From: Pseudomonadota bacterium
GTDB lineage: Bacteria > Desulfobacterota > Syntrophobacteria > Syntrophobacterales > Syntrophobacteraceae
Length of the DNA: 31,335 nucleotides
Direction: 5' to 3'
Assembly: GCA_023416335.1 (NCBI GenBank)
Contig: JAEZHY010000007.1
Coordinates: forward strand, 1-31,335
Shown: piece after piece, positions 16,790 through 25,006 of the stretch
Layout of the letters: every line of letters starts with the position of its first letter
Position numbering within the stretch: the stretch's first letter is position 1
The notes under the pieces: generated by a model
What the model was told of the DNA's origin: nothing
Seen by the model: only the letters and a program-made list of their open reading frames with translations
The model's database searches: none
Program-made: the position numbers and the translations under genes

Positions 16790-17545
16790 ATGGAAGATAT
16801 GATCCTCTCGGCTAAAGACATCAGGAAGGCTTATGGTGAGCGGGAAATCCTGAAAGGAGTCTCACTCTCCGTTGCCAAAGGTGAACTCAAAGTCCTGATC
16901 GGCCCGTCCGGGGCAGGAAAAAGCACGCTGCTTCAGTGCCTCAATTTCCTCGTGATGCCCGACCATGGTGAAGTCTGGCTCGAAGGGCGAAAAATCGAAC
17001 GGGGCAAAAAGCGCGAACTCTATGCAGTTCGTCAGCAGGTTGGAATGATCTTTCAGGATTTCAACCTGTTCGATCATCTCACTGCTCTCGAAAACGTGAA
17101 AATCGGCCTTATCCGGGTCAAGGGAATGAATAAAAAGGAAGCTGCCGACAGGGCAATGGCCGAGATAGAAAGGGTGGGGCTGAAGGAGCATGCAATGCAC
17201 TATCCCGCCCAACTCTCCGGGGGACAGAAGCAGAGGATTTCCATTGCGAGGGCGCTCGCGATGGATCCGAAGGTGATGCTCCTCGATGAACCGACTTCCG
17301 CTCTGGACCCGGAACTGATCGGCGAAGTGCTGGCCGTAATCAAGGAACTTGTAGCAAACGGCATGACGATGATCATGGCCACTCACCAGATCGGTTTCTC
17401 ACGAGCTATGGCGAATGAGATCATATTCATGGAGCACGGAACGATAGTTGAACAGGGCCCTCCGCAGAAAATACTCTCCTGCGCCGATTGCGAACGTACG
17501 CGGGAGTTTTGCTCGAAGGTTACCGACCTGTACGGCGAGGTATAG
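16790..17545 (+). CDS. Amino-acid ABC transporter ATP-binding protein (GlnQ type)
   Basis: The 251-residue ATPase has Walker A GPSGAGKST (38-46), the Q-loop region GMIFQDFNLFDHLT, the signature LSGGQKQR (141-148), Walker B VMLLDEP (161-167) with TSALDPE, and the H-loop MATHQIGFSRA. It closely follows GlnQ/HisP-type ATPases that energise polar amino-acid uptake. The start at 16790 follows the permease stop by 14 nt; a second ATG three codons later is possible. A Cys-containing end (SCADCERTREFCSK) lies in the region where this family usually has P..ERT..FL. Confidence 0.92.
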   Translation: MEDMILSAKDIRKAYGEREILKGVSLSVAKGELKVLIGPSGAGKSTLLQCLNFLVMPDHGEVWLEGRKIERGKKRELYAVRQQVGMIFQDFNLFDHLTALENVKIGLIRVKGMNKKEAADRAMAEIERVGLKEHAMHYPAQLSGGQKQRISIARALAMDPKVMLLDEPTSALDPELIGEVLAVIKELVANGMTMIMATHQIGFSRAMANEIIFMEHGTIVEQGPPQKILSCADCERTREFCSKVTDLYGEV

Positions 17546-17550
17546 TGCCA

Positions 17551-18225
17551 ATGGAATGGTTCACTTTTCTCCATACGGAAATCGTGCCCGCCCTGATCAA
17601 GGGATTCAAGACCAGTGTTCTGCTGATCGTGCCGTCGGCAATATTAGGCCTTTGCGTCGGGATAGTGGTTGGGGCCGCAAGGGTATACGGCAACCGGGCA
17701 GTTGCCTGGATCGCCGATCTCTATGTTACCCTTTTCAGGGGCATACCGTTGCTTGTGCAGCTTTTTATCTGGTATTTCGGGCTGCCTTACATCGGGATCT
17801 ATTTCTCTCCATTCGCCGCATCCGTCCTTGGTTTTACCCTCTGCAGCGGCGCCTATCATTCCGAGTACATCCGGGGAGCGTTGCTTTCGATCCGAAAAGG
17901 CCAGACACTTGCCGCACAGGCGCTGGGCTTTACGAAAATGCAGATGATCGTTTCGGTCGTCATGCCACAGGCGCTCAGGCGGGCGCTGCCGGGCTGCGGC
18001 AACGAGATAATATACCTCATCAAGTACTCTTCCCTGGCTTACATGGTGACGTGCATAGAGCTGACCGGGGAAGCGAAAATACTCGCCTCCCACAGCTTCA
18101 AATATACCGAAGTCTTCCTGGCCGCAGGTGCCTTCTACCTGATAATCGTGTCAATCGCGAGCCGGGTCTTGAAGGTTCTCGAAAACCATTTCAGCATCCC
18201 GGGTTTCGAACAGAACAAGGCATAA
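17551..18225 (+). CDS. Second amino-acid ABC transporter permease
   Basis: The 224-residue membrane protein has the same plan as the first permease: LFRGIPLLVQLFIWYFGLP and an EAA loop RKGQTLAAQALGFTKMQMIVSVVMPQALR. It begins at the ATG at 17551, only 5 nt after the ATPase stop; its ribosome site lies in the end of that gene (GGCGAGG). The two permeases are clearly paralogous but diverged, which is usual for heterodimeric HisQM-like transporters. The FAD-oxidase gene follows after 6 nt, so it is probably in the same transcript. Confidence 0.9.
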   Translation: MEWFTFLHTEIVPALIKGFKTSVLLIVPSAILGLCVGIVVGAARVYGNRAVAWIADLYVTLFRGIPLLVQLFIWYFGLPYIGIYFSPFAASVLGFTLCSGAYHSEYIRGALLSIRKGQTLAAQALGFTKMQMIVSVVMPQALRRALPGCGNEIIYLIKYSSLAYMVTCIELTGEAKILASHSFKYTEVFLAAGAFYLIIVSIASRVLKVLENHFSIPGFEQNKA

Positions 18226-18231
18226 ACATCA

Positions 18232-19629
18232 GTGAACGCTTCCAAGCAGTATTCGCCTATTACCACCGAAGTCCTTTCCCTTTTACGCGAAGCAGTCGGA
18301 GAGAAGGCGCTTGTCGTCGATCCTGAAAAGCTCGTTGAATTCGGAAAGGATGCCGGCGATATCGTCCGCAGTCCCGAGGTCCTGATCGAAGTTACGTGTG
18401 AGGAGCAGATTCTCGCAGTAATGCGCCTTGCAAACAGGTTCAAGATTCCCGTAACCCCGAGAGGGCTCGGTACGGGGCTTGCCGGCGGGTCGGTCCCTCT
18501 CTGTGGGGGAATTGTACTTTCACTGGCCAAAATGAACAGGATTCTGAGCATCGATCGCAACAATCTTCTGGCCGTTGTGGAACCTGGTGTAGTCACGATG
18601 GATCTCAAGAAAGCGGCGCGAGCGGAAGGCCTCTTTTATCCCCCCGATCCCGCGAGCCTCGATACCTGCTCGATCGGCGGCAATTGTGCGACCAATGCCG
18701 GCGGTCCGTCGTGTGTCAAATACGGCGTAACCCGCGACTATGTTCTCGGAGTGGATGCGGTCCTCGCAAACGGTGAAAAGATCAGCGCCGGCGTCCGGAC
18801 CAGGAAAGGCGTGGTAGGCTACGATCTGGCCCACCTGCTGGTGGGTTCCGAAGGTACCCTCGGAATCATCACGCGGCTGTACCTGAAACTGATTCCCAAT
18901 CCTCCCGCGTTAACCACGATGGTTGTATTCTTTTCCGACCTTTTCGCGGCTATGCAGGCGGTCAGTTCGGTCCTGGCAGCCGGCTGCTGCCCCTGCGCAA
19001 TAGAGTTCCTGGACCGCCACTGCATAGACCTGGTCGGCGATCTTTTGCCTTTCGAGGGAGTTCAGGAGTCCGGAGCTTTCCTCCTTGTCGAAGTGGACGG
19101 CACTCCGCAGGTAATCGACCGGGAAATCGAAACCATCGGAGAAATCTGCATGGAGGTCGGGGCGATCAATGCTTTGCTTGCCCCCGATTCCCAGAAACGC
19201 GCGCAGATGTGGGAAGTGCGAAGGCAGGTTTCGCTGCGCATCGAGCACAATTCCGAGATCTACATCCCGGAGGATGTGGTGGTTCCGATCGGGAGGATCG
19301 CGGAATTCGTGGATGGTCTGCCGGAGATGGAGAAATTGTACGGGTTCAAGGTTTACTCGTTCGGCCATGCCGGGGACGGTAACATTCACCTGAATATATC
19401 CGCTGAGGGCGGACGGGACCGTATCCCGGAAATTGAGAAGGGAATAGCGAAAATTCTGGAGCGGGTGCTGGCTATGGAGGGCACCATATCGGGTGAGCAC
19501 GGCATCGGCGCCGCCAAAATGAAATTTCTGCCGATGGAACTCTCTGAGGAAAGTATCCGCATTCAAAAGGAGATAAAGAAAGTATTCGATCCGAACACCA
19601 CCCTGAATCCGGGGAAGATATTCCTGTAA
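18232..19629 (+). CDS. FAD-linked 2-hydroxyacid dehydrogenase (GlcD-like)
   Basis: The 465-residue flavoprotein belongs to the vanillyl-alcohol-oxidase/PCMH fold group with GlcD and D-lactate dehydrogenases, which oxidise 2-hydroxy acids to 2-oxo acids. The FAD-binding part (about 45-225) shows TPRGLGTGLAGGSVPL, the CSIGGNCATNAGG loop, and GSEGTLGIITRLYLKL. The C-terminal cap has GHAGDGNIHLNI with metal-binding His, SGEHGIGAAKMKFL and NPGKIF. The GlcE and GlcF partners and any fused Fe-S domain are absent, so the electron acceptor is open. The GTG at 18232 lies 6 nt after the permease stop. This suggests that the imported solute, or an acid derived from it, is its substrate. Confidence 0.88.
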   Translation: MNASKQYSPITTEVLSLLREAVGEKALVVDPEKLVEFGKDAGDIVRSPEVLIEVTCEEQILAVMRLANRFKIPVTPRGLGTGLAGGSVPLCGGIVLSLAKMNRILSIDRNNLLAVVEPGVVTMDLKKAARAEGLFYPPDPASLDTCSIGGNCATNAGGPSCVKYGVTRDYVLGVDAVLANGEKISAGVRTRKGVVGYDLAHLLVGSEGTLGIITRLYLKLIPNPPALTTMVVFFSDLFAAMQAVSSVLAAGCCPCAIEFLDRHCIDLVGDLLPFEGVQESGAFLLVEVDGTPQVIDREIETIGEICMEVGAINALLAPDSQKRAQMWEVRRQVSLRIEHNSEIYIPEDVVVPIGRIAEFVDGLPEMEKLYGFKVYSFGHAGDGNIHLNISAEGGRDRIPEIEKGIAKILERVLAMEGTISGEHGIGAAKMKFLPMELSEESIRIQKEIKKVFDPNTTLNPGKIFL

Positions 19630-19710
19630 CCGGAGACTGCATTGACGTTCGGCAAGAAGTTGGAAAAATAGAGACAGCCTACCGCTCACCATTTCACCTG
19701 TAATCGGCGC

Positions 19711-19728
19711 TGGAAGCTCCGGCTTCCA
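19711..19728 (+). terminator. Hairpin downstream of the GlcD-like gene
   Basis: TGGAAGC (19711-19717) pairs with GCTTCCA (19722-19728) over a 4-nt loop, about 80 bp past the stop codon. There is no T-tract. It may mark the end of the transporter-dehydrogenase operon. Confidence 0.35.
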
Positions 19729-19901
19729 TGTTACCAGCCAAAAGACAACAATAGAAAATCGGACGGAATCTGTAGTATATAGCTCCTCGTGATCTTCTGC
19801 TAAACAAGTCTATATCCCTGTTTACAGCAATTCAGAATTTTCGGCCGACGACAAATGGATCGTCGGGATGGAGAAGCCGACCTTGGAACAGGAATTTGGC
19901 A

Positions 19902-21221
19902 ATGGCAACTGCGCGCAGCCTGTATGAACGGAAGCTTGCCACTCCCGGGCAAGCAGTGAGTGAAATCAAAAGCGGGAGTGCATTGGCTTTTGGAATCGCT
20001 GCCGGCCAACCGCCCGCACTTCTCAATGCCGTTGCGAAGCGCCTGCGGGACGGGGACCTCCGGGACCTTCGCATTTATTACAAACTGGCGATGAAACATG
20101 CCGCCGAGACTGTCCTGGCAGACGATGTACTGCATGCCGTCCATCCACACCCTTTGTTCATGACCGATGTAGACAGGCGGATCATCGAGAAGCAACTGTG
20201 CTCGAAGAACAAAATACTGAGCTACGTACCGAACTACTTCTATCAAATTCCGAGACTCTTCACTGAATTCATTCCGATAGACACGTTCCTCATTACCGTT
20301 TCACCCATGGACCGAGCCGGCTATTTCAGTCTCGGAACCAACAACGATTTTGCCTCAACTGTTGTGCGTTCGTGCGGGAAGTGCATAGTGGAAGTCAATC
20401 GGAACATGCCGAGGGTTTTTGGAGAGTCGCTCGTGCATGTTTCCGAGATACATGCGATAGTCGAAAACGACGTTCCGTTACTGGAGGCGGCCCCACACCC
20501 CGAGATGCCGGAAGACGACATCATTGGAAGGACCGTTGCGGAGATGATCCCGGACGGAGCTACCATACAACTCGGCATTGGGGGCATTCCCAACGCGGTT
20601 TGCCGTTACCTGACCGGCCATAAGAACCTCGGCATCCATACGGAACTTCTGACGCCGGGCATGGCGGACCTTATCGAATGTGGTGCCGTTAACGGAAGAC
20701 GGAAAACACTGCATCGGTGGAAGCACGTTTTCACTGTCGCCCTGGGAGATCGTCGTCTTTATGAGTTCATGAACGACAATCCATCGATGGAGAGCTACCC
20801 GTGCTCGCATGTGAACCACCCGACCGTGATCGCACAGAATGCAAAGATGATTTCAGTCAATTCGGCCATAGAAATCGACCTGTACGGCCAGGTCAGCGCG
20901 GAGTCGATGCATTGGCACGAATTCAGCGGAACCGGTGGTGCGCTCGATTTCATGAGGGGGGCTTTCGATTCGCCCGGCGGGAAATCCATCCTGGCGCTGT
21001 ATTCGACAGCTCAGCACAGCACGGTTTCGAGGATCGTGCCGCGGCTTACGAGCCTCGTAACAGACCCTCGAATGGATACCGAGTTCGTCGTGACTGAGCA
21101 TGGAGTTGCCAATCTCAAGGGGAAGCCAACCAGAGACAGGGCCCTGAGCCTCATTAACATAGCCCATCCGAAGTTCAGGGATGAACTGACCGCGGAAGCC
21201 CGAAAAACAGTTCTGATTTGA
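19902..21221 (+). CDS. Class I acyl-CoA transferase (4-hydroxybutyrate/acetyl-CoA transferase family)
   Basis: The 439-residue protein matches the acetyl-CoA hydrolase/transferase family that swaps CoA between carboxylic acids through a glutamyl-CoA thioester. It shows TVSPMDRAGYFSLGTNNDF, IPDGATIQLGIGGIPNAV and LGIHTELLTPGMADLIE, whose Glu (about 248) is at the expected catalytic place. SAESMHWHEFSGTGGALDFMRGA, and VVTEHGVANLKGKPTRDRA near the end, complete the match. I chose the ATG at 19902, with AGGAA upstream, over the TTG at 19896. The length fits butyrate/4-hydroxybutyrate CoA-transferases better than the ~500-residue ScpC. The ScpB-like gene 12 nt downstream nevertheless suggests a propionyl-/succinyl-CoA context. 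The substrate pair is unproven. Confidence 0.87.
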   Translation: MATARSLYERKLATPGQAVSEIKSGSALAFGIAAGQPPALLNAVAKRLRDGDLRDLRIYYKLAMKHAAETVLADDVLHAVHPHPLFMTDVDRRIIEKQLCSKNKILSYVPNYFYQIPRLFTEFIPIDTFLITVSPMDRAGYFSLGTNNDFASTVVRSCGKCIVEVNRNMPRVFGESLVHVSEIHAIVENDVPLLEAAPHPEMPEDDIIGRTVAEMIPDGATIQLGIGGIPNAVCRYLTGHKNLGIHTELLTPGMADLIECGAVNGRRKTLHRWKHVFTVALGDRRLYEFMNDNPSMESYPCSHVNHPTVIAQNAKMISVNSAIEIDLYGQVSAESMHWHEFSGTGGALDFMRGAFDSPGGKSILALYSTAQHSTVSRIVPRLTSLVTDPRMDTEFVVTEHGVANLKGKPTRDRALSLINIAHPKFRDELTAEARKTVLI

Positions 21222-21233
21222 GGAGGTTTGAAA

Positions 21234-22013
21234 ATGCCTTTGATAGACGTGGAGATTACCGACAATATCGGCATTATCTGTATGAACAATCCCGCCAAGA
21301 AGAATGCATTGAGCAGGGAACTGGTTTTCGATATCGTTCGGACTCTTGAGGATTTTAAAGAACGCCAAATCGCCGCGGTGATTCTGAGAGCGCCGGAGGG
21401 GTGCGGCGTATGGTCTGCTGGACATGATATAAAGGAACTGCCTCAGGCGCGCCGCGACCCGCTCGGCTACCACGACTCACTCGAGGAGCTTCTGCGGGCG
21501 GTCCAGGATTATCCTGCGCCCGTAATCGCCATGGTTAATGGAAGTGTCTGGGGTGGTGCCTGCGATCTGGTCATGACCTGCGACATCGTAGTCGGAGACG
21601 AGTCCTCTTCTTTTGCGATTACACCGGCGAAACTCGCGCTGCCCTACAATGCTTCCGGCATCCTGCATTTCATCAACAGGATCGGTTTGAACATAGCAAA
21701 AGAGATGTTCTTCTCTGCGGATCCCATTCAGGCCGAAAGGGCCGAGCAAGTCGGCATTGTCAATCATCTCGTCCCGTCCGGTGAACTGCTTGAGTTTACC
21801 GTCAGTCTGGCAAAACGTATTGCAATGCGATCAAGTCTTGCCATTGCGGTCATCAAGGAACAGTTCAACATTCTTGCCGGGGCGCATCCCATGTCTCCCA
21901 CCGCCTTCGAGAGAATCCAGGGCTTGAGGAGACGCGTATACGACAGCCATGATTACGAAGAGGGCGTGCGGTCGTTTCTTGAGAAGCGGGCGCCGGTGTT
22001 CAAGGGAGAATAG
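21234..22013 (+). CDS. scpB: Methylmalonyl-CoA decarboxylase-like enoyl-CoA hydratase family protein
   Basis: The 259-residue protein is a crotonase-fold enzyme that follows E. coli ScpB (YgfG) over nearly its whole length. Matching stretches are SAGHDIKELP, RDPLGYHDSL, MVNGSVWGGACDL, LALPYNASGI, LAIAVIKEQ, FERIQGLRRRVYDS and FLEKRAPVF. The His of SAGHDI (about 64) and Tyr of PYN (about 138) fall where E. coli has its active-site His and Tyr. The expected reaction is decarboxylation of (methyl)malonyl-CoA to propionyl- or acetyl-CoA. AGGAGG (21221-21226) is 7 nt before the ATG and overlaps the stop of the CoA-transferase gene. The pair probably recycles CoA between acids. Confidence 0.87.
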   Translation: MPLIDVEITDNIGIICMNNPAKKNALSRELVFDIVRTLEDFKERQIAAVILRAPEGCGVWSAGHDIKELPQARRDPLGYHDSLEELLRAVQDYPAPVIAMVNGSVWGGACDLVMTCDIVVGDESSSFAITPAKLALPYNASGILHFINRIGLNIAKEMFFSADPIQAERAEQVGIVNHLVPSGELLEFTVSLAKRIAMRSSLAIAVIKEQFNILAGAHPMSPTAFERIQGLRRRVYDSHDYEEGVRSFLEKRAPVFKGE

Positions 22014-22030
22014 GGCAGGCGGATCGTTTG

Positions 22031-22208
22031 GGCGGGGTTCCCAACCCTGAGGGGCAGTTGCCCGGAGATGGGCCTGTTTCCCAGGCATTTTTCGAGGGAG
22101 CCCCCAACTCCGTCATCCCGGCAGTGCTTTTGAGCCGGGAACTAGGGTTTCTAAGGTCTTGGATTCGCGATTAATCCGCCCCTGGTTTCCGGTTTCCACC
22201 GAATGACG
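22031..22208 (-). repeat. MITE-like dispersed element, inverted copy C
   Basis: CGTCATCCCGG (22111-22121) and CCGAATGACG (22199-22208) bound the core, and the shared tail begins with GGCGGGGTTCCCAA (22031-22044). It aligns in reverse with 690-903, sharing TTTCTAAGGTCTTG and CGATTAATCC, but has a shorter middle part. It fills most of the 345-bp gap between the ScpB-like gene and glgC; no gene is present there. Confidence 0.7.
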
Positions 22209-22259
22209 AGGCTTGGTTCCACGAGTCATTCGGGGCTGCCGCGATGATTGGGCGACAGC

Positions 22260-22300
22260 TCCGGAAGCTTGGGACCAGGGGGACAGGCTATGCTTCCGGA
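22260..22300 (-). terminator. Stem-loop downstream of glgC
   Basis: TCCGGAAGC (22260-22268) and GCTTCCGGA (22292-22300) form a perfect 9-bp stem with a 23-nt loop, about 60 bp beyond the glgC stop codon. No T-run follows, so its role as terminator is tentative. Confidence 0.4.
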
Positions 22301-22358
22301 ATGAATAATTCTACTCGGGCTTTTCTCCGCAGTCTCTGCGATCTCCGCGTGCCGCAAG

Positions 22359-23636
22359 TTATTCGGCTTTGAAGTATCCCTTCGGCACGACGACTATTCC
22401 CCTGGGCGTCACCGTGAAACGTTCACGGTCGGCGAGAGGGTTGATGCCGATCTCGGTATGGGGAGGGATCACGTTGTGTTTGTCTATGATTGCCTTCTTT
22501 ATTCTGCAGTGCCGACCGATTTCCACGTTGTCCATAATCACCGATTCATCCACCTCCGCCCAACTTCGGACCGTGACATTATAGGACAGGACGGAACTCC
22601 TGACGGTCCCTCCGCTGATAATGCAGCCGTGGGAAACCACTGAATCAACTGCCATGCCTGTGCGCGATTCTTTTCCACCGGGTTCGTTGAAAACGAATTT
22701 TGCCGGCGGGTATTGGCGCTGGAGAGTACGAATGGGCCAGAGGCTGCCGTACAGGTTGAAGAAAGGATCGATACCGGTGAGGTCCATATTGGCGTTCCAG
22801 TAGGCATCGAGCGTACCGACGTCGCGCCAGTACTGGGAATCCCGGGTCGTTTCGACAAGCTGAACGCGTCTCACGCCGTCGGGATCCACCTGGTGTATGT
22901 AATCCCGGATCTGGTTCAGTCTTCTGTAAGGGTAGGCATAAATTTTCAGATCAGAAATGATCTTGGGGATTATGTCCCCTCCGAAATCGTCGTAATCAGT
23001 TCGGTGGAGCAGATCAAGCAGAAGATCGGTCCTGAAAAGATAGATCCCCATGGACGCGAGGCAACGCTCCGGATCGTCCGGAATGGGTTTGGGGTCCTTC
23101 GGCTTTTCGGCCCAGGCCTGGATCCTGAAGGAGTTGTCCACCTCTGCGATTCCGAATTCCGATCCCTGGGACCGATCCACTTCGAGAAGACCTACCGTCA
23201 CGTCGGCTCCGACTTTCTCGTGGTACTGGCGGAATGCAGAGTAGTCCATTTTATAAACATGGTCCCCGGACAGTATCAGAACATACCGTGGCCGTTCGCG
23301 TTCGATCAGATACAGATTCTGACGCACGCAGTCCGCCGTTCCCCGGTACCACTCCGTACCCATGCGCTGCTGCGGAGCGGCAATTCGAAGGTAATGGCCG
23401 AGGTCGCCGGAAAAGATGTTCCAGCCTTCTTCGATATGGTCCACGAGGGATTGGGACTTGTACTGAGGGAAAATCAACATCTTGTAAAGCTGTGAATTGA
23501 TGCAGTTACTGAGTGGTATGTCGATCAGTCTGTATATGCCGCCGAAAGGTACGGCAGGTTTCGACCGATCCTGGGTGAGGGGCATGAGCCGCTGCCCCCT
23601 TCCACCCGCCATTATGACAGTAAGCACATCCTTCAT
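22359..23636 (-). CDS. glgC: Glucose-1-phosphate adenylyltransferase
   Basis: The 425-residue enzyme makes ADP-glucose from glucose-1-phosphate and ATP, the first committed step of bacterial glycogen synthesis. The N-terminal nucleotidyltransferase domain has MAGGRGQRLMPLTQDRSKPAVPFGG, the EWYRGTADCVRQN segment, LILSGDHVYKMDY, GIAEVD and AEKP. The C-terminal part has left-handed beta-helix repeats (VVSHGCIISGGTVRSSVLSYNVTV, VIMDNVEIGRHCRIKKAIIDKHNVIPP). Length and motifs match intact GlgC. The ATG at 23636 is preceded by AAGG. It lies 20 nt after the thioredoxin-like gene, so it may be co-transcribed with it; no other glycogen gene is in the window. Confidence 0.95.
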   Translation of the reverse strand: MKDVLTVIMAGGRGQRLMPLTQDRSKPAVPFGGIYRLIDIPLSNCINSQLYKMLIFPQYKSQSLVDHIEEGWNIFSGDLGHYLRIAAPQQRMGTEWYRGTADCVRQNLYLIERERPRYVLILSGDHVYKMDYSAFRQYHEKVGADVTVGLLEVDRSQGSEFGIAEVDNSFRIQAWAEKPKDPKPIPDDPERCLASMGIYLFRTDLLLDLLHRTDYDDFGGDIIPKIISDLKIYAYPYRRLNQIRDYIHQVDPDGVRRVQLVETTRDSQYWRDVGTLDAYWNANMDLTGIDPFFNLYGSLWPIRTLQRQYPPAKFVFNEPGGKESRTGMAVDSVVSHGCIISGGTVRSSVLSYNVTVRSWAEVDESVIMDNVEIGRHCRIKKAIIDKHNVIPPHTEIGINPLADRERFTVTPRGIVVVPKGYFKAE

Positions 23637-23656
23637 ATGCCTTGCTTTCTATTGGA

Positions 23657-24193
23657 TTATTGTTTCAGGAGCTCCATCGCATTGGCAGGAAACTCATTTC
23701 CCCGAAACTTGACGTTCCCGTTCTTGTCGATCAGGACGAACAGCGGAATCCCCTGGACCTGGTAAGCGCGTACCGCCTTGCCTTCTCCATCGTAGAGCAC
23801 GGTGTAGGGAGCAGGGTGAGCCTCCTCGAAGCGTTTGACCCTGGCAAGGGAATCTCCCCCGCCTACGTTAATCCCCAGAATTTCAAGGTCGCCCTTGGGA
23901 ACCTGGTTTCTCAAGTTAATCACGTTGGGTCGCACTGCCATGCAGTAAGGGCACCAGCTGGCCCAAAAGTAGAGAAGCACCGGTTCCTTACCTTTAAATT
24001 GGCTCAGAGTTACATTGGAACCGTTCAGGTCGGGCAGTTCGAAATCCGGGGCAGCGGCGGAAACCGCGGGTGGGGCACCTGCCTGAGTTCCCGCGGCCAT
24101 GGCGGGAACGGCCCAATATGCGCCAATACCCAAGGCAATCGCTAAAGTGAAAATAGAGAAGAAGAGACTTTTCCTGCATTTTTTCAAGGTCAT
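23657..24193 (-). CDS. TlpA/ResA-like exported thioredoxin
   Basis: The 178-residue protein has an N-terminal signal or anchor helix (about 10-34). A thioredoxin-fold domain of the peroxiredoxin/TlpA type follows: FELPDLNGSNVTLSQFKGK, then LLYFWASWCPYCMAVRPN with the redox motif C81-P-Y-C84, and the cis-Pro segment GIPLFVLID. Such proteins reduce disulfides in the periplasm, for example apocytochrome c thiols. The upstream CcdA/DsbD-like gene overlaps it by four bases (ATGA) and is the natural electron donor from cytoplasmic thioredoxin. Together they form a reductant relay to the periplasm. Confidence 0.87.
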   Translation of the reverse strand: MTLKKCRKSLFFSIFTLAIALGIGAYWAVPAMAAGTQAGAPPAVSAAAPDFELPDLNGSNVTLSQFKGKEPVLLYFWASWCPYCMAVRPNVINLRNQVPKGDLEILGINVGGGDSLARVKRFEEAHPAPYTVLYDGEGKAVRAYQVQGIPLFVLIDKNGNVKFRGNEFPANAMELLKQ

Positions 24194-24897
24194 ATCAAAA
24201 ACTCTCCAGTCTTGATGATGAAATACTCTGCCGCCAGAATCATCAGAACGCCGAAAACCCTCTGAATCCTGAGCATCCAGATCCCTGACCGGGGCAGTGA
24301 GGTCAATAACCCGGTGAACGTACCCACAATTATCACCAGGCTGCCAAGGCCGTATGAAAAAGCGAAAAGCATTCCTATACCGTAGGCAATATGTTGCTGC
24401 GCTGCCACGAATGTCAGAAGCACGCCAAGAATCGGGGTGGTACAGGTGCTTACCACGAGTGCCGACGCCCCGCCCAGAATAATGCTGCTGATGATATCGT
24501 GTCCGGCAAACCCGGTTACTTTCAGTCTGTTAAGGAATGCGGGCGGGGAAAGGGGAACCGCTTCCAACATCACGAGGCCGAAGAAAAGGCAGATGTTTCC
24601 CACGACAAGGTAAGTCCATGGGCTGGATGTGAGAGACCCGAACATTTGGCCGGTCAGTGCAGCGAAAATGCCCAGAGACGAATAAACGATCGACATGCCC
24701 AGAACATAAAAAACCGAGAGCAGAAAGCCTTTTCTTTTACTGCCGTTCGCCTTGCCTCCGATGAAGGCCACCGTAATCGGCATCATCGGGTAGGTGCAGG
24801 GAGTAAAACTGGCCAAAACGCCGCCGGCAAATGCCAGGGCAATCGCCAAGGCGGGAGAGCTGTGCGCTATCCCTTCAAAATGAGAAATCCACTCCAT
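24190..24897 (-). CDS. CcdA/DsbD-like transmembrane thiol-disulfide exchanger
   Basis: The 235-residue protein has about six membrane helices and the two hallmark motifs of the DsbD membrane domain: FTPCTYPMMPIT with C34 and VVSTCTTPILG with C152. These cysteines carry electrons across the membrane. Neither the N- nor the C-terminal thioredoxin-like domain of full DsbD is present, so it resembles the short CcdA form. The following TlpA-like gene would supply the periplasmic partner. The ATG at 24897 follows a GAGAGG site. It lies 109 bp after recO on the same strand. Confidence 0.9.
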   Translation of the reverse strand: MEWISHFEGIAHSSPALAIALAFAGGVLASFTPCTYPMMPITVAFIGGKANGSKRKGFLLSVFYVLGMSIVYSSLGIFAALTGQMFGSLTSSPWTYLVVGNICLFFGLVMLEAVPLSPPAFLNRLKVTGFAGHDIISSIILGGASALVVSTCTTPILGVLLTFVAAQQHIAYGIGMLFAFSYGLGSLVIIVGTFTGLLTSLPRSGIWMLRIQRVFGVLMILAAEYFIIKTGEFLI

Positions 24898-25006
24898 AAT
24901 TGCCTCTCGTTCGACTCCTTAAGAGATCCGATTTCCCCCATCTGTCGATTTGCAGTGAACGATTTCGAAACCGGCTCCGTCAATATTTTAAAAAGCGGAT
25001 TGGACA

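Noticed and set aside
22713..23495. Plus-strand frame of 260 codons
   Set aside because: It is antisense to glgC, which is certain from its motifs.
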